From contig JADKCY010000002.1 of the NCBI GenBank assembly GCA_016718605.1, positions 1,738,501-1,802,500 of the forward strand: 64,000 bases of DNA, given 5' to 3'. Both the position numbers and the translations under genes were made by a program. Origin of the DNA: Lysobacterales bacterium (GTDB lineage: Bacteria > Pseudomonadota > Gammaproteobacteria > Xanthomonadales > Xanthomonadaceae). This document shows, piece after piece, positions 53,374-61,919 of this stretch; the first letter of the stretch is position 1, and each line of letters opens with the position of its first letter. The notes beneath the pieces are model-generated. The model did no database searches, had not been told where the DNA came from, and was given only the letters and a program-made list of their open reading frames with translations.

Positions 53374-53975
53374 TGCGCGGATTCCAGCATCTGGAACAGG
53401 AAGCCGCGCGCCTTCTGCCAATCACGGCGCACGGTGATCTCATTGACCTCCAGCAGTTCGGCGATCTCGACATCACTCAGCCCGGCGAAGTAGCGCAACT
53501 GCACGACTTGCGCTGCACGCGGCAATTGCGCAGCGAGCGCTTCCAGACAGCGATCCAGATGCAGGACCTCATCCAGTGCGCGTGCTTCCGAGGGCAATTC
53601 CAGGGCTGCCTCCATCGACAACGCCGCTTGCCCCTTACCGCGTTTGTCCGCCAATTTGGCGCGCGCGTGATCCACTAGAATCTGCCGGATCGCTCGTGCG
53701 GCAGTCGCGAAGAAGTGTTTGCGATCCGCAAAGTCCGGCAGTGCGCCCTGACGGAAGCGCAGGAAGGCTTCGTTGACGAGCACCGTGGTCGATAGCGTGT
53801 CCAGACCGGCATGCGAGGCGCGTTCGGCATGCGCGATGCGACGCAGGTCATGCTGCAGCAGGCCCATCAACTGCTGCAAGGCAGCGGGACGGTCGCTCAG
53901 CAACTGACCGAGCAGGCGGGTAATGTCGTCAGCATCGCGCATAGATCGCAGCACGCGGTCGTGGGGTGCCGCCAT
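53370..53975 (-). CDS. ECF sigma factor, kinase-associated (ECF43/TIGR02999-like) (locus 3)
   Basis: A 201-residue ECF sigma factor. Region 2 (about 40-110) contains TVLVNEAFLRF and RKHFFATAARAIRQILVDHAR; region 4 (about 145-195) contains AQVVQLRYFAGLSDVEIAEL and LEVNEITVRRDWQKAR. The DAED patch of region 2.2 is replaced by STTV, with two adjacent threonines before LVNEA and no acidic residue. It overlaps the kinase start by 4 bases, so the two are made together. The upstream gene on the same strand encodes an IPTL-CTERM secreted protein 146 bases away, a probable target or partner. No anti-sigma gene is visible. Confidence 0.92.
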   Translation of the reverse strand: MAAPHDRVLRSMRDADDITRLLGQLLSDRPAALQQLMGLLQHDLRRIAHAERASHAGLDTLSTTVLVNEAFLRFRQGALPDFADRKHFFATAARAIRQILVDHARAKLADKRGKGQAALSMEAALELPSEARALDEVLHLDRCLEALAAQLPRAAQVVQLRYFAGLSDVEIAELLEVNEITVRRDWQKARGFLFQMLESAQ

Positions 53976-54092
53976 GATGCCACTGCAGGCATCCGATTCG
54001 ACGCCATCGTCTACGACGATCGCGGCTGCGTACCTGTGGATCGCATGCGTTCAGTCCGATGTTCTATGCGTCCCAACCCGCATGTCGGGCGA

Positions 54093-54114
54093 GCGGGCCA
54101 CGCGAGTGGCCCGC
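54093..54114. terminator. hairpin after the IPTL-CTERM gene
   Basis: A perfect 9-bp stem GCGGGCCAC/GTGGCCCGC with a 4-nt loop lies 7 bases beyond the stop of the minus-strand IPTL gene. There is no T-run. It may limit read-through into the sigma-kinase pair. Confidence 0.5.
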
Positions 54115-54121
54115 CGCGTCT

Positions 54122-55273
54122 TTACAGCGACCGACGGTGGGCCCACATGGCGATCAGCAGCAGCGCACCCAGCGCGACCAAGCCAAGTTGATCGAGCGTG
54201 GGAATGATGTCCGGTCCCACAGCAACGACCGCGATCTGCAAGGGCAGGTTAAGGCTGTCGCTATTGTTGCTGCTGTCCGGGTCGGTCAGGCCCGGCGTTG
54301 CGGTCGCCGCAATGGTTGCCGAGGCGGACAGGGTGCTGGTGCCATTGGGCACCGAGCTGTTCACCTGCACGGCAAATTGGATTTGTCCGGGTTCGTCAAA
54401 GGCCAGATCGCCCAGCACATTGCGACACACCGAGCCCGCAGTGGTATCTGGCGTGCAGGTCCAACCCGCGCTGCTGCCTGCGCTGCGGAACTGCGCATTG
54501 GCGGGAACGCTGACATCGACGAAGGCGGAATCGGCGCACAGGACGCCACCCGGATCAGCCTTGGCGCCGCGCGCCTTCGGGCCATCGCCACTGCTGCAGA
54601 TGTACGAGATGTCGTAGACAACGCTGCCGCCCGTGACGGCCGTCGTCGCGCTGCTGCCGATCGCCAGTTGCAGATCGGCAGGTTGCCCTGAGCCGTCGCT
54701 CCAGGTGATGTGATCGACCTCGTAGCCGCCCGACGTATGGGTAATGCGGATCCGCGAAATGCCGCCAGTGTCTTGTGCACCAAAGAAGCGGTCCTCGCTC
54801 GTACCGCCGGAATTGTTGCTGTCACCGAGGGTGAAGGGGCCATGCGTGCCGAGGGAGGTGCCGGTCGGGCCAAAGGCTTCAAAGGTGACATCGGTCGGCG
54901 TACCGCCATCGGTCCAGACCATGCCCGCCGAGGTCGGAAAGGGTGCGCTGAAACTCACATCGGCCGAGCCGCCGGAGAACGCGCTGCGGCCATTAGTGCC
55001 TGAGCCATCAATCGCGCCGTCGTCGGCATCCACAGAATCGGCTAGCCCACCGGGTCCAATCACACTGCCATTGATCGTCAGTAGGGGATCGACGATGCCG
55101 TCCTCAAAGTCCTCGACCAGCACCGTGCCGCTGCTGAATCCGGCAGGTCGATCCGCGGCGCTGAGATACGGTGTGGGGCCCAAAAAGGTCGTTTGTGCTT
55201 GGATGCTGGTGGCACAGCCAAACAGACCTCCAAGCCACAGGGTGAGAGACAGACAAGCGAAACGTCGGGACAT
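54122..55273 (-). CDS. secreted protein with IPTL-CTERM sorting signal (locus 3)
   Basis: A 383-residue exported protein. The ATG at 55273 has GGAG six bases upstream and opens a signal peptide (MSRRFACLSLTLWLGGLFG...AQA, cleavage near residue 26); the LFGC at residues 17-20 is a possible lipobox, so a lipoprotein is an alternative. The middle has a fibronectin/DUF11-like beta fold (VFDISYICSS-type strand; PGLTDPDSSNNSDSLNL) with four Cys. The C-terminus is a clear IPTL-CTERM: DIIPTLDQLGLVALGALLLI then AMWAHRRSL. IPTL tags are thought to be cut and processed by an exosortase-like or rhomboid-type system at the membrane. It is the first gene of the sigma-kinase locus 3 and the intact counterpart of the pseudogene at 17979-18562. 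Confidence 0.85.
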   Translation of the reverse strand: MSRRFACLSLTLWLGGLFGCATSIQAQTTFLGPTPYLSAADRPAGFSSGTVLVEDFEDGIVDPLLTINGSVIGPGGLADSVDADDGAIDGSGTNGRSAFSGGSADVSFSAPFPTSAGMVWTDGGTPTDVTFEAFGPTGTSLGTHGPFTLGDSNNSGGTSEDRFFGAQDTGGISRIRITHTSGGYEVDHITWSDGSGQPADLQLAIGSSATTAVTGGSVVYDISYICSSGDGPKARGAKADPGGVLCADSAFVDVSVPANAQFRSAGSSAGWTCTPDTTAGSVCRNVLGDLAFDEPGQIQFAVQVNSSVPNGTSTLSASATIAATATPGLTDPDSSNNSDSLNLPLQIAVVAVGPDIIPTLDQLGLVALGALLLIAMWAHRRSL

Positions 55274-55353
55274 GTGAACTCCGGGATGCGTGCGCGGCGA
55301 TATCGCCACAGCGCCTAAAACCCGGAACGCTCGACTACCCCGCCAAGCGCGAA

Positions 55354-56379
55354 TCAATCCTTGGCGTGAACCTCCAGAGACAGCGTTCCTGTGTCCACAG
55401 CAGCAGTCCACTCATCCGACGCCGCGTCCACCTTTCCGCTCGGGAGGTGATAGCGACTGTTGGAATCCAGACCGGTCACTCGCACGCCTTCAATGCTCAG
55501 CGGCTGTCCCAGCACCAGCACGCTGGCGGCGTGAGCAGGCTGCACCAACCAGACCTTGCCTGCGTCGCCGGTCAGGACGCGGGCCTGACCATCGGCTTCC
55601 ACCGCCAGCGCGGTGGTTTCATCGACGCCGATACCGATCAATGCCGAGTTGCCGGTCTGTGCGCGCAGACGCGCAACCCAGCCAATCAAACGACCGAGCC
55701 GTTCGCGCGGCATGAAATGACTGTCGGTGATGACATTTTGCAAATGTGGCAAGGCGAGAAAGGCGTCGATCAGGGTGTTGGCCTCGCCCAACGGATTGGC
55801 CAGCGTCTCTGGCGTGGTGATACTGCCACCGTCCAGTGCGCCGTAAACCCAAGCGCCCTGGACGGCGAGCCCCGCGCTGGTGCCACCGAGGGGTTTGTTG
55901 GCCGCAACATGCGCATTGATGGCGTCCTGCATGGGCGTACCGCGCCAGAAGTTGACGTAGTTGGCTTGGTCACCACCGCCAATGAAGATCATGTCGGCGG
56001 CTTTGACCACCGCCAGCACGGTCGGGTCGCTGCTGGCCTCGCGGCCTGAAAACACCAGCGTATCGACGGCAGCCACGCCGCCGAGCTCATCCATGAAATA
56101 CGGATTGAGATCGCCTTCACCCGAGGCTCGCAATACCACCAAGCGGCCGTGCCCACCGCGATCGAACAGCCATTCGAAGGCCTGCGGAAAATACTCGCCG
56201 CCACCCATCATCAGCACGCCGCCACGCGGCGTCGATTTCGAGACCGTGCCGGCAGGTCCAGAGCGATACAGGTCATAGCCGGGACCTCGCGAGTGCGCCA
56301 CGGTGGTGGGATCGGCTGCGTGCGCAGACACTGCCAGCGCAAATGAAACGATACCCGCCAGAAGGGTTGGAAGACGCAT
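55354..56379 (-). CDS. cyanophycinase-like exported peptidase (family S51)
   Basis: A 341-residue exported protein. The signal peptide MRLPTLLAGIVSFALAVSAHA is followed by a fold typical of peptidase family S51/cyanophycinase: GVLMMGGGEYFPQAFEWL, MIFIGGGDQANYVNFW, and the nucleophile Ser in GGTSAGLAVQG. A His in TDSHFMPRERLGRL and an acid nearby would complete the catalytic set. Members cut cyanophycin or isoaspartyl dipeptides. Being exported, it probably acts on external or periplasmic peptides. It is divergent from a TonB-dependent receptor with 189 bases between, suggesting a peptide-use locus. It follows the IPTL gene on the same strand at a distance of 80 bases. Confidence 0.88.
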   Translation of the reverse strand: MRLPTLLAGIVSFALAVSAHAADPTTVAHSRGPGYDLYRSGPAGTVSKSTPRGGVLMMGGGEYFPQAFEWLFDRGGHGRLVVLRASGEGDLNPYFMDELGGVAAVDTLVFSGREASSDPTVLAVVKAADMIFIGGGDQANYVNFWRGTPMQDAINAHVAANKPLGGTSAGLAVQGAWVYGALDGGSITTPETLANPLGEANTLIDAFLALPHLQNVITDSHFMPRERLGRLIGWVARLRAQTGNSALIGIGVDETTALAVEADGQARVLTGDAGKVWLVQPAHAASVLVLGQPLSIEGVRVTGLDSNSRYHLPSGKVDAASDEWTAAVDTGTLSLEVHAKD

Positions 56380-56568
56380 GCAGTAGGCTCCATCGAAGGT
56401 GGGCTAGCGGCCCGGGCAGTGCGCAAGCATACCGAGCAGACCCCGCACCGCTGGGGTGTCCAAAGTCCTATTGTAAAAATTCTGTGACGGGGGCACGCTC
56501 AGCAGTTGTAACGGCGCGTCCTACTTGCCGTAACGCTTGGCCCACCCAACTCTCACAGGATTGCCTGT

Positions 56569-59346
56569 ATGCGAATGACCCCGTTGTCCCTTGCGCTGGC
56601 CGCGACGCTTGCCAGCTTGGCCTTTCAGTCCGCGTTTGCCCAAGAGGCGGCGTCCAGCGATGAAAGCGACCCCGCAGAACTCGATGTCGTCGAGGTCACC
56701 GGCTCGCGCATTCCGCGCGCGCAGATTGAAGGTCCGGCGCCGATCACCACCATCACTGCCGAAGACATCAAGGCCAGCGGTTTCATGAGTGTGCCCGATG
56801 TCATGCGCTCGTTGACCCAGAATGGCGGTGCGACGCAAAGCCAGCAGGATTACAGCGGCGGCGATTTCTCGCCCGGTTCGCAGCAGGTTGATCTGCGCGG
56901 TCTCGGTCCCAATCACACTCTGGTGCTGGTCAATGGTCGTCGCATTGCCGACTTCCCGCTGCCGTTCAAGGGCCGCAGCAACTTCACCGACATTTCCAAT
57001 ATCCCGATCGGCATGATCGATCGCGTCGAAGTGCTGACCGGCAGCGCCTCCGCCGTCTATGGCTCGGACGCCATTTCCGGCGTGGTCAACTTCATCCTCA
57101 AGAAGGATGTCGAGGGCAGCACGCTGGACGTGCGCTACGGCGATACCGAGCAGGGCGGCGGCGAGTCGCTGCACGTCAACTTTTCCAGTGGATTCACCAA
57201 GGGCGATCTGAGCGCGGTGTGGGGCATCGAGCTGATCGACCAGGCACCGCTCTGGGCCTACGATCGCGATGTGCAGGACTCCACTGCGGATGGCCCGACA
57301 CGCAACTCGCGGCTGGCGCGCCGCGCCTATTTGCGCACCGACTGGTGGGACGACTACATCGATCCGGGTGCCGACACCTGCAACGGACTGGCGGGACAGA
57401 ACGGCGGCACCACCGGCTACTTCGAGCGCAACAACTATGGCTTCTACTGTGGCAGTCAGGAGTCGATCGGCTACGGCACCATCCTCAGCGAGCGCAAGGG
57501 CTTGAATGGTTACGGCACCTTCTCGCTGGCGCTGGACGAGGTCGAACTGTTTGCCGACGTGCAGTTGGGGTATCACACGGTCGAGTTGTTCAACGACGTG
57601 CAGGCGTGGTCGTACATGGCACCGGACGGCAATGAGGAAGGCTACTTCTTCAATCAGGCCACCGATCAGGTCGAGTACTGGCAACGTCAGTTCAGCCCGG
57701 AAGAAATGGGCGGGCTCGACAAGGGCAAGGTCAAAACCACGCAAAAGACCTTCGGCATCGTCGGTGGCTTCAAGGGCACCTTGGGCGAGGCCTGGGACTA
57801 CGAGGCTTCATTGAGTCACTCGCAATACAAGGCGGTGATCGAATGGCCGCAGATTGTCGCTCAACTGGCCAACAACTTCTTCCTTGGACCAGCCTTGGGC
57901 GTCAACGAAGACTGGGGTTACGAAACCTTCAATGCCGATCCGAGCCGACTCTACACGCCGCTGACCCCCGCCGAGTACGCCGCGATTTCGGATTACACGG
58001 TCTATCACCCGGAGTCCTCGACGCAGACCGCATCGTTCACGGTCACCAACGGGGAGTTGTTCTCGCTGCCCGCAGGTGATGCTGGGTTTGCGGGCGTGGT
58101 CGAGTTTGGGCATCAGTCCTACGACCTGAAGCCCGATCCGCTGGCCACCGAGTACTACTACTACAGTTGGAAGGACTCCGATGGCTCCGGCAGCCGCAAT
58201 CGCTGGGCCGCCGCAGGCGAGTTGCGCGCACCGGTGGCCGAAGGGCTGGATCTCAGCGTGGCCGGTCGCTACGACCAGTACCGCTTCTCCGGCCGCAACG
58301 TTGGCAAGCTGACCTACAGCGCCGGTCTGGAATGGCGTCCGCTGGATAGCCTGCTGGTTCGCGGTTCCTACGGCACCGCCTTCCGCGCACCGGACCTGCA
58401 TTACGTCTACTCGGGCATCGGCAACGACGAGACCTCGGGCACCGACTACTACCGCTGCCGCACCGAAGAGCCGGATACCGACCTCAGCGATTGCTCCTAC
58501 TCGGATGAGGGCTTGATCCGCACCCGCGAAGGCAATCGCGAACTCGATCCCGAAACCAGCACCTCCTGGTCGGCAGGTTTCGTCTGGTCGCCATTGGAAA
58601 ATCTTGATTTCACCGTCGATTATTTCGATATCGACATGCGCGATCAGGTGCAGGACTTGCGGGTCGACAACATCTTGCAGGATGAGGCCAACTGCCTGAT
58701 CGGCCAGACCCCAACGGGCACCGCGGTTGATCCAAACTCGCCAACCTGTCTGGATGCGATCTCGCGGGTCACCCGCAACGATCAGGGCGAGCTGTACGGC
58801 ATCTTCGTCAATCCCATCAACGTCGCACGCGAAAGCACGACAGGCGTGGACCTCTCTGCGCGTAGCCGCTGGGAGACCTCATTGGGCGACTTCAGTGTCG
58901 GCGCCGGATATACGTGGGTGCGCGAGCACGACTATCAGCAGTACACCGGCGATGCCACCGAAGATCAGTTCGCCGTCAACAGTGGCTTCTACATCCCGCG
59001 CACCAAGGCGAACCTGAGCTTGGGCTGGAACAACGACGCTTGGGCAGTGACGCTGTATGGCAGCCGCCTTGGCCGAATCGCCAGCTACGATTCCTGGGCC
59101 TTCCAGGACATCGAGCCAGGCAGCGGTGTTGATCCGTGGGTGGAGGCGACGTATCTGTACAACGCGACCGTCAGCTACGCCTTCAACGACCGCTCCAAAC
59201 TGGCCCTGGCCATCGACAACCTCACCGACGAAATGCCGCCGGTGGACCCGACCCATGGCGGTTACCCGTACTACAACATGAGCTGGTTCGATGCCATCGG
59301 CCGCTCGTTCTACCTGCAATACACCCACCGCTTCGGCGGCGAGTAA
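56569..59346 (+). CDS. TonB-dependent outer-membrane receptor
   Basis: A 925-residue outer-membrane protein. The signal peptide (MRMTPLSLALAATLASLAFQ...FAQ) ends near residue 25. The TonB-box/plug region follows (VVEVTGSRIPRAQIEGPAPI; EDIKASGFMSVPDVM), with the plug signature VDLRGLGPNHTLVLVNGRR and RVEVLTGSASAVYGSDAISG. The remaining 700 residues form the 22-strand barrel, ending YLQYTHRFGGE. The Asp/Tyr-rich loops and the (G/A)VVNFILKKD segment match receptors for carbohydrates or peptides common in Xanthomonas-like bacteria. It is divergent from the S51 peptidase, so uptake of peptide fragments is a fair inference. The usual final Phe is three residues from the end. Confidence 0.95.
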   Translation: MRMTPLSLALAATLASLAFQSAFAQEAASSDESDPAELDVVEVTGSRIPRAQIEGPAPITTITAEDIKASGFMSVPDVMRSLTQNGGATQSQQDYSGGDFSPGSQQVDLRGLGPNHTLVLVNGRRIADFPLPFKGRSNFTDISNIPIGMIDRVEVLTGSASAVYGSDAISGVVNFILKKDVEGSTLDVRYGDTEQGGGESLHVNFSSGFTKGDLSAVWGIELIDQAPLWAYDRDVQDSTADGPTRNSRLARRAYLRTDWWDDYIDPGADTCNGLAGQNGGTTGYFERNNYGFYCGSQESIGYGTILSERKGLNGYGTFSLALDEVELFADVQLGYHTVELFNDVQAWSYMAPDGNEEGYFFNQATDQVEYWQRQFSPEEMGGLDKGKVKTTQKTFGIVGGFKGTLGEAWDYEASLSHSQYKAVIEWPQIVAQLANNFFLGPALGVNEDWGYETFNADPSRLYTPLTPAEYAAISDYTVYHPESSTQTASFTVTNGELFSLPAGDAGFAGVVEFGHQSYDLKPDPLATEYYYYSWKDSDGSGSRNRWAAAGELRAPVAEGLDLSVAGRYDQYRFSGRNVGKLTYSAGLEWRPLDSLLVRGSYGTAFRAPDLHYVYSGIGNDETSGTDYYRCRTEEPDTDLSDCSYSDEGLIRTREGNRELDPETSTSWSAGFVWSPLENLDFTVDYFDIDMRDQVQDLRVDNILQDEANCLIGQTPTGTAVDPNSPTCLDAISRVTRNDQGELYGIFVNPINVARESTTGVDLSARSRWETSLGDFSVGAGYTWVREHDYQQYTGDATEDQFAVNSGFYIPRTKANLSLGWNNDAWAVTLYGSRLGRIASYDSWAFQDIEPGSGVDPWVEATYLYNATVSYAFNDRSKLALAIDNLTDEMPPVDPTHGGYPYYNMSWFDAIGRSFYLQYTHRFGGE

Positions 59347-59362
59347 GGTCGTCCGGCGCAAC

Positions 59363-59397
59363 AAGCACAACGCCCCGCCTTTCGGGGCGTTGTGCTT
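59363..59397 (+). terminator. strong hairpin after the TonB-dependent receptor
   Basis: A perfect 15-bp stem (AAGCACAACGCCCCG / CGGGGCGTTGTGCTT) with a 5-nt loop begins 16 bases after the stop. It is followed by TCTGG, so the U-tract is short but the stem is very stable. Confidence 0.8.
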
Positions 59398-59573
59398 TCT
59401 GGCATCCGCAACCATGCAGACCCCGGGTGGCACCTCGAAATACCCCTGATTCGTCGTTCCCCCCTTCGTGGAAATGACGGTTCTTTCGAGCTTCCCTAAT
59501 GTATCGGAGCGTTCAACGGTCAATGCGATAGTGGCGAACATCGCGCGCGCGGATCAATCAACCGAGGTGACTC

Positions 59574-59984
59574 ATGAAACTGTGGAAAATCATCCTGATC
59601 CTGGCGGTGGCGGGTGCCTTGCTGAAAGCGCTGGCACCGGGTGAGCGCGCCGAGGAAGCATTGACCGCCGCAAGCGTCGTCGACTTCGCGCAGCGGACCC
59701 AGCACTTTCCCGTTGATCTCGGAGACGGCTTCCGGCTCGACAGCATTCATGCCGAGGGCAACGCGGTGGTCAGTACCGTCACCCTGCTCAACGAACCCGC
59801 CGGACCTGCCGACCCGATGATGACGGCGGTGTTGCTGACCGCATCGAAATCCGACGCCTGCCGGGAGATCGCCATCCACAAGCAGGCCTACATCGATGCC
59901 AAGCTGAGCCTGGTCAAGCTGTACAAGAACAGCGGCGGTGGCGAAATCGCGCGCGCCGTCATTGATCCGGCGCAGTGTCCGTGA
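59574..59984 (+). CDS. small membrane-anchored protein of unknown function
   Basis: A 136-residue product with one N-terminal helix (LWKIILILAVAGALLKALA) that could be a signal anchor. The rest is polar and faces the periplasm, with a beta-rich core (DGFRLDSIHAEGNAVVSTVT) and two Cys (DACREIAIH; AQCP at the C-terminus) that could form a disulphide. GAGGTGACTC precedes the ATG. No family is recognised. It lies alone between the receptor terminator and the restriction-modification genes. Confidence 0.7.
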   Translation: MKLWKIILILAVAGALLKALAPGERAEEALTAASVVDFAQRTQHFPVDLGDGFRLDSIHAEGNAVVSTVTLLNEPAGPADPMMTAVLLTASKSDACREIAIHKQAYIDAKLSLVKLYKNSGGGEIARAVIDPAQCP

Positions 59985-60134
59985 GGAGAGTCCGTTTCTT
60001 GTTCTGATTGCAAAATGAAGCAAGCCATCGGCTTCCCTTGCGTACGAGCTCGGCTTTGGATTGTCTTGCAGCACCTTCCGTGAGCGTCGACAATCGGAAA
60101 TCGCCCGCGTCGACTGTGGGCGGCGAACCACAGG

Positions 60135-61919
60135 ATGCCAAGGATGACCGAGACGCCCGCCGACTGCGCTGCGGCCGCAACGCCCGAGCCAGCCGTAGCC
60201 GATACCGCTACGGTGGACGAAGGGCGCTATGCGGGGCTGTCGCGCGAGCAGCTGGTGCGGCTGTTGAAGCGTCGCGACGCCGAGCGTCAGCTCGGTCTGG
60301 TGTGGGAGCGCAGCGAGGACGGGCTGGATGTGGAGCTGGCGCGCAACGAGGATTTCGTCGCGCTGTCGCTGGACGCCACGCTCAGCCACGGCGAAGCGCC
60401 CTGGCAGAACCTGATCATCGAGGGCGACAACTTCGATGCGCTGCGCTACCTGCGCATGACGCACGCCGGGCGCATCCGCTGCATCTACATCGACCCGCCC
60501 TACAACACCGGCAACCGCGACTTCGTCTACAACGACCGCTTCGTCGACCGCAGCCACCGCTTCCGCCACTCGCTGTGGCTGGACTTCATGTACCCGCGCC
60601 TGCAGCTGGCGCGCGATCTGCTGGCCGAGGACGGGGTGATCTTCGTCAGCATCGACGACAACGAGCTGTTCCGGCTTGGGATGCTGATGGATCGGGTGTT
60701 TGGTGAGCGAAATCGTCTCGCCTGCTTCGTTTGGCAGAGCGATGGAAACTTCGACAACCAAGCGCGAGTGAAGGTCTGCCACGAGTACGTGTTGGCGTAC
60801 TGCGCCGACATCGACCACGCGCCCAAGCCGCGGGTGGCAGATCCAAGTCTTGATCCTTCAAGCAAGGTGTTTCGCTCGTTCATCTCGAACACGATCATCA
60901 AGAACGGCCCGAAGAATCCAGTGTCGGACATCAGCCTGCCTGAGGGCTTTCCCGCTGACTTTGAGGAGGGGCGGATAGAAGCTCGCTCCGACCGGTGGCC
61001 TCAGATACTCTCAGACGTTCAGGTGAAGAACTGGAAGACGCAGAGCAGCGTGATCTTGCGGAGCGGTTGGGCGAGTAAGGCGATGTGCGAAGAGTTCATC
61101 GACCAAGGATTCAATCCCGTGCTGGATACCAAAGCCCAAAGCACCCGTTTTGTGCTCACGAAAACCGGAGCCATTGAGTCCCGCAAGTCGCGCGAGCGAG
61201 CCTCGCATGTTGTCTCAGTTCTCCGAGGGCTGGGAAGCACGCAAGGTGATAGCTCTGCGCTCGGTGCTGCGGGAATTCAGTTCAGCTACCCAAAGCCAAT
61301 CGATCTAGTCGCTTACTTGGTGAGCATGTTTTCGGGTCCCGGCTCAAACTGCCTAGATTTCTTCGCAGGCTCAGGAACCACCGCCCACGCCGTCGCCAAG
61401 CTCAACGCCGAAGACGGCGGCAATCGCAAGTTCATCCTGGTCAGCAGCGCCGAAGCGACGGTGGACCAGCCCGACAAGAACCTCTGCCGCGATGTCTGCG
61501 CCGAGCGCGTGCGCCGCGTGTTGGGCGGCTACACCAATGCCAAGGGCGATACGGTGCCGGGCTTGGGCGGCGGCTTCGCCTACCTGCGCACGCAGCGCCT
61601 GCCGCGCCATCGCCTGACCCGACGCCTGGGCCACAGCGAAATCTGGAATGCGTTGCGTCTGATCCATGAGTTCCCAATAGATGCCATCTCCCCCGGCCCG
61701 CTTGCTGTCATCGAAGCGACTGACACCGCCCTGGCCTATCTGCCGGAATGGCGTGAGCCGGCGGTGGAGCAACTGCTGAGCTGGGCTAGCGACCAAGCGG
61801 GTAAGCGCTGTGCCATCTACAGCTGGACGCCACAGCGCTTGGCCGAACGCCTGCCGGGCCACGACATCCAGCCCATCCCCGAAACCCTGCAGCTGCGCTT
61901 TGGTCGGGGGCAGGCATGA
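60135..61919 (+). CDS. mod: type III restriction-modification system, DNA adenine methyltransferase (Mod)
   Basis: A 594-residue beta-class N6-adenine methyltransferase. The order is motif IV DPPYNTG (near residue 120), the middle target-recognition segment, then motif I DFFAGSGTTAHAV (near 415). LIIEGDNFDALRYLRMTHAG before motif IV is typical of type III Mod subunits, which both modify and recognise the site and are needed for cutting. Bases of about 60680-61340, the target-recognition part, have visibly lower GC and different codon use than both flanks, a sign of domain exchange. The start is unsure (60135 or 60144; neither has a good ribosome-binding site). Its stop overlaps the start of the res gene (ATGA). 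Confidence 0.92.
   Translation: MPRMTETPADCAAAATPEPAVADTATVDEGRYAGLSREQLVRLLKRRDAERQLGLVWERSEDGLDVELARNEDFVALSLDATLSHGEAPWQNLIIEGDNFDALRYLRMTHAGRIRCIYIDPPYNTGNRDFVYNDRFVDRSHRFRHSLWLDFMYPRLQLARDLLAEDGVIFVSIDDNELFRLGMLMDRVFGERNRLACFVWQSDGNFDNQARVKVCHEYVLAYCADIDHAPKPRVADPSLDPSSKVFRSFISNTIIKNGPKNPVSDISLPEGFPADFEEGRIEARSDRWPQILSDVQVKNWKTQSSVILRSGWASKAMCEEFIDQGFNPVLDTKAQSTRFVLTKTGAIESRKSRERASHVVSVLRGLGSTQGDSSALGAAGIQFSYPKPIDLVAYLVSMFSGPGSNCLDFFAGSGTTAHAVAKLNAEDGGNRKFILVSSAEATVDQPDKNLCRDVCAERVRRVLGGYTNAKGDTVPGLGGGFAYLRTQRLPRHRLTRRLGHSEIWNALRLIHEFPIDAISPGPLAVIEATDTALAYLPEWREPAVEQLLSWASDQAGKRCAIYSWTPQRLAERLPGHDIQPIPETLQLRFGRGQA

Noticed and set aside
59520..60818. A 432-codon open frame on the minus strand.
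   Set aside because: It covers the small membrane protein and the start of mod, both supported on the plus strand. No motif is seen in the antisense product.
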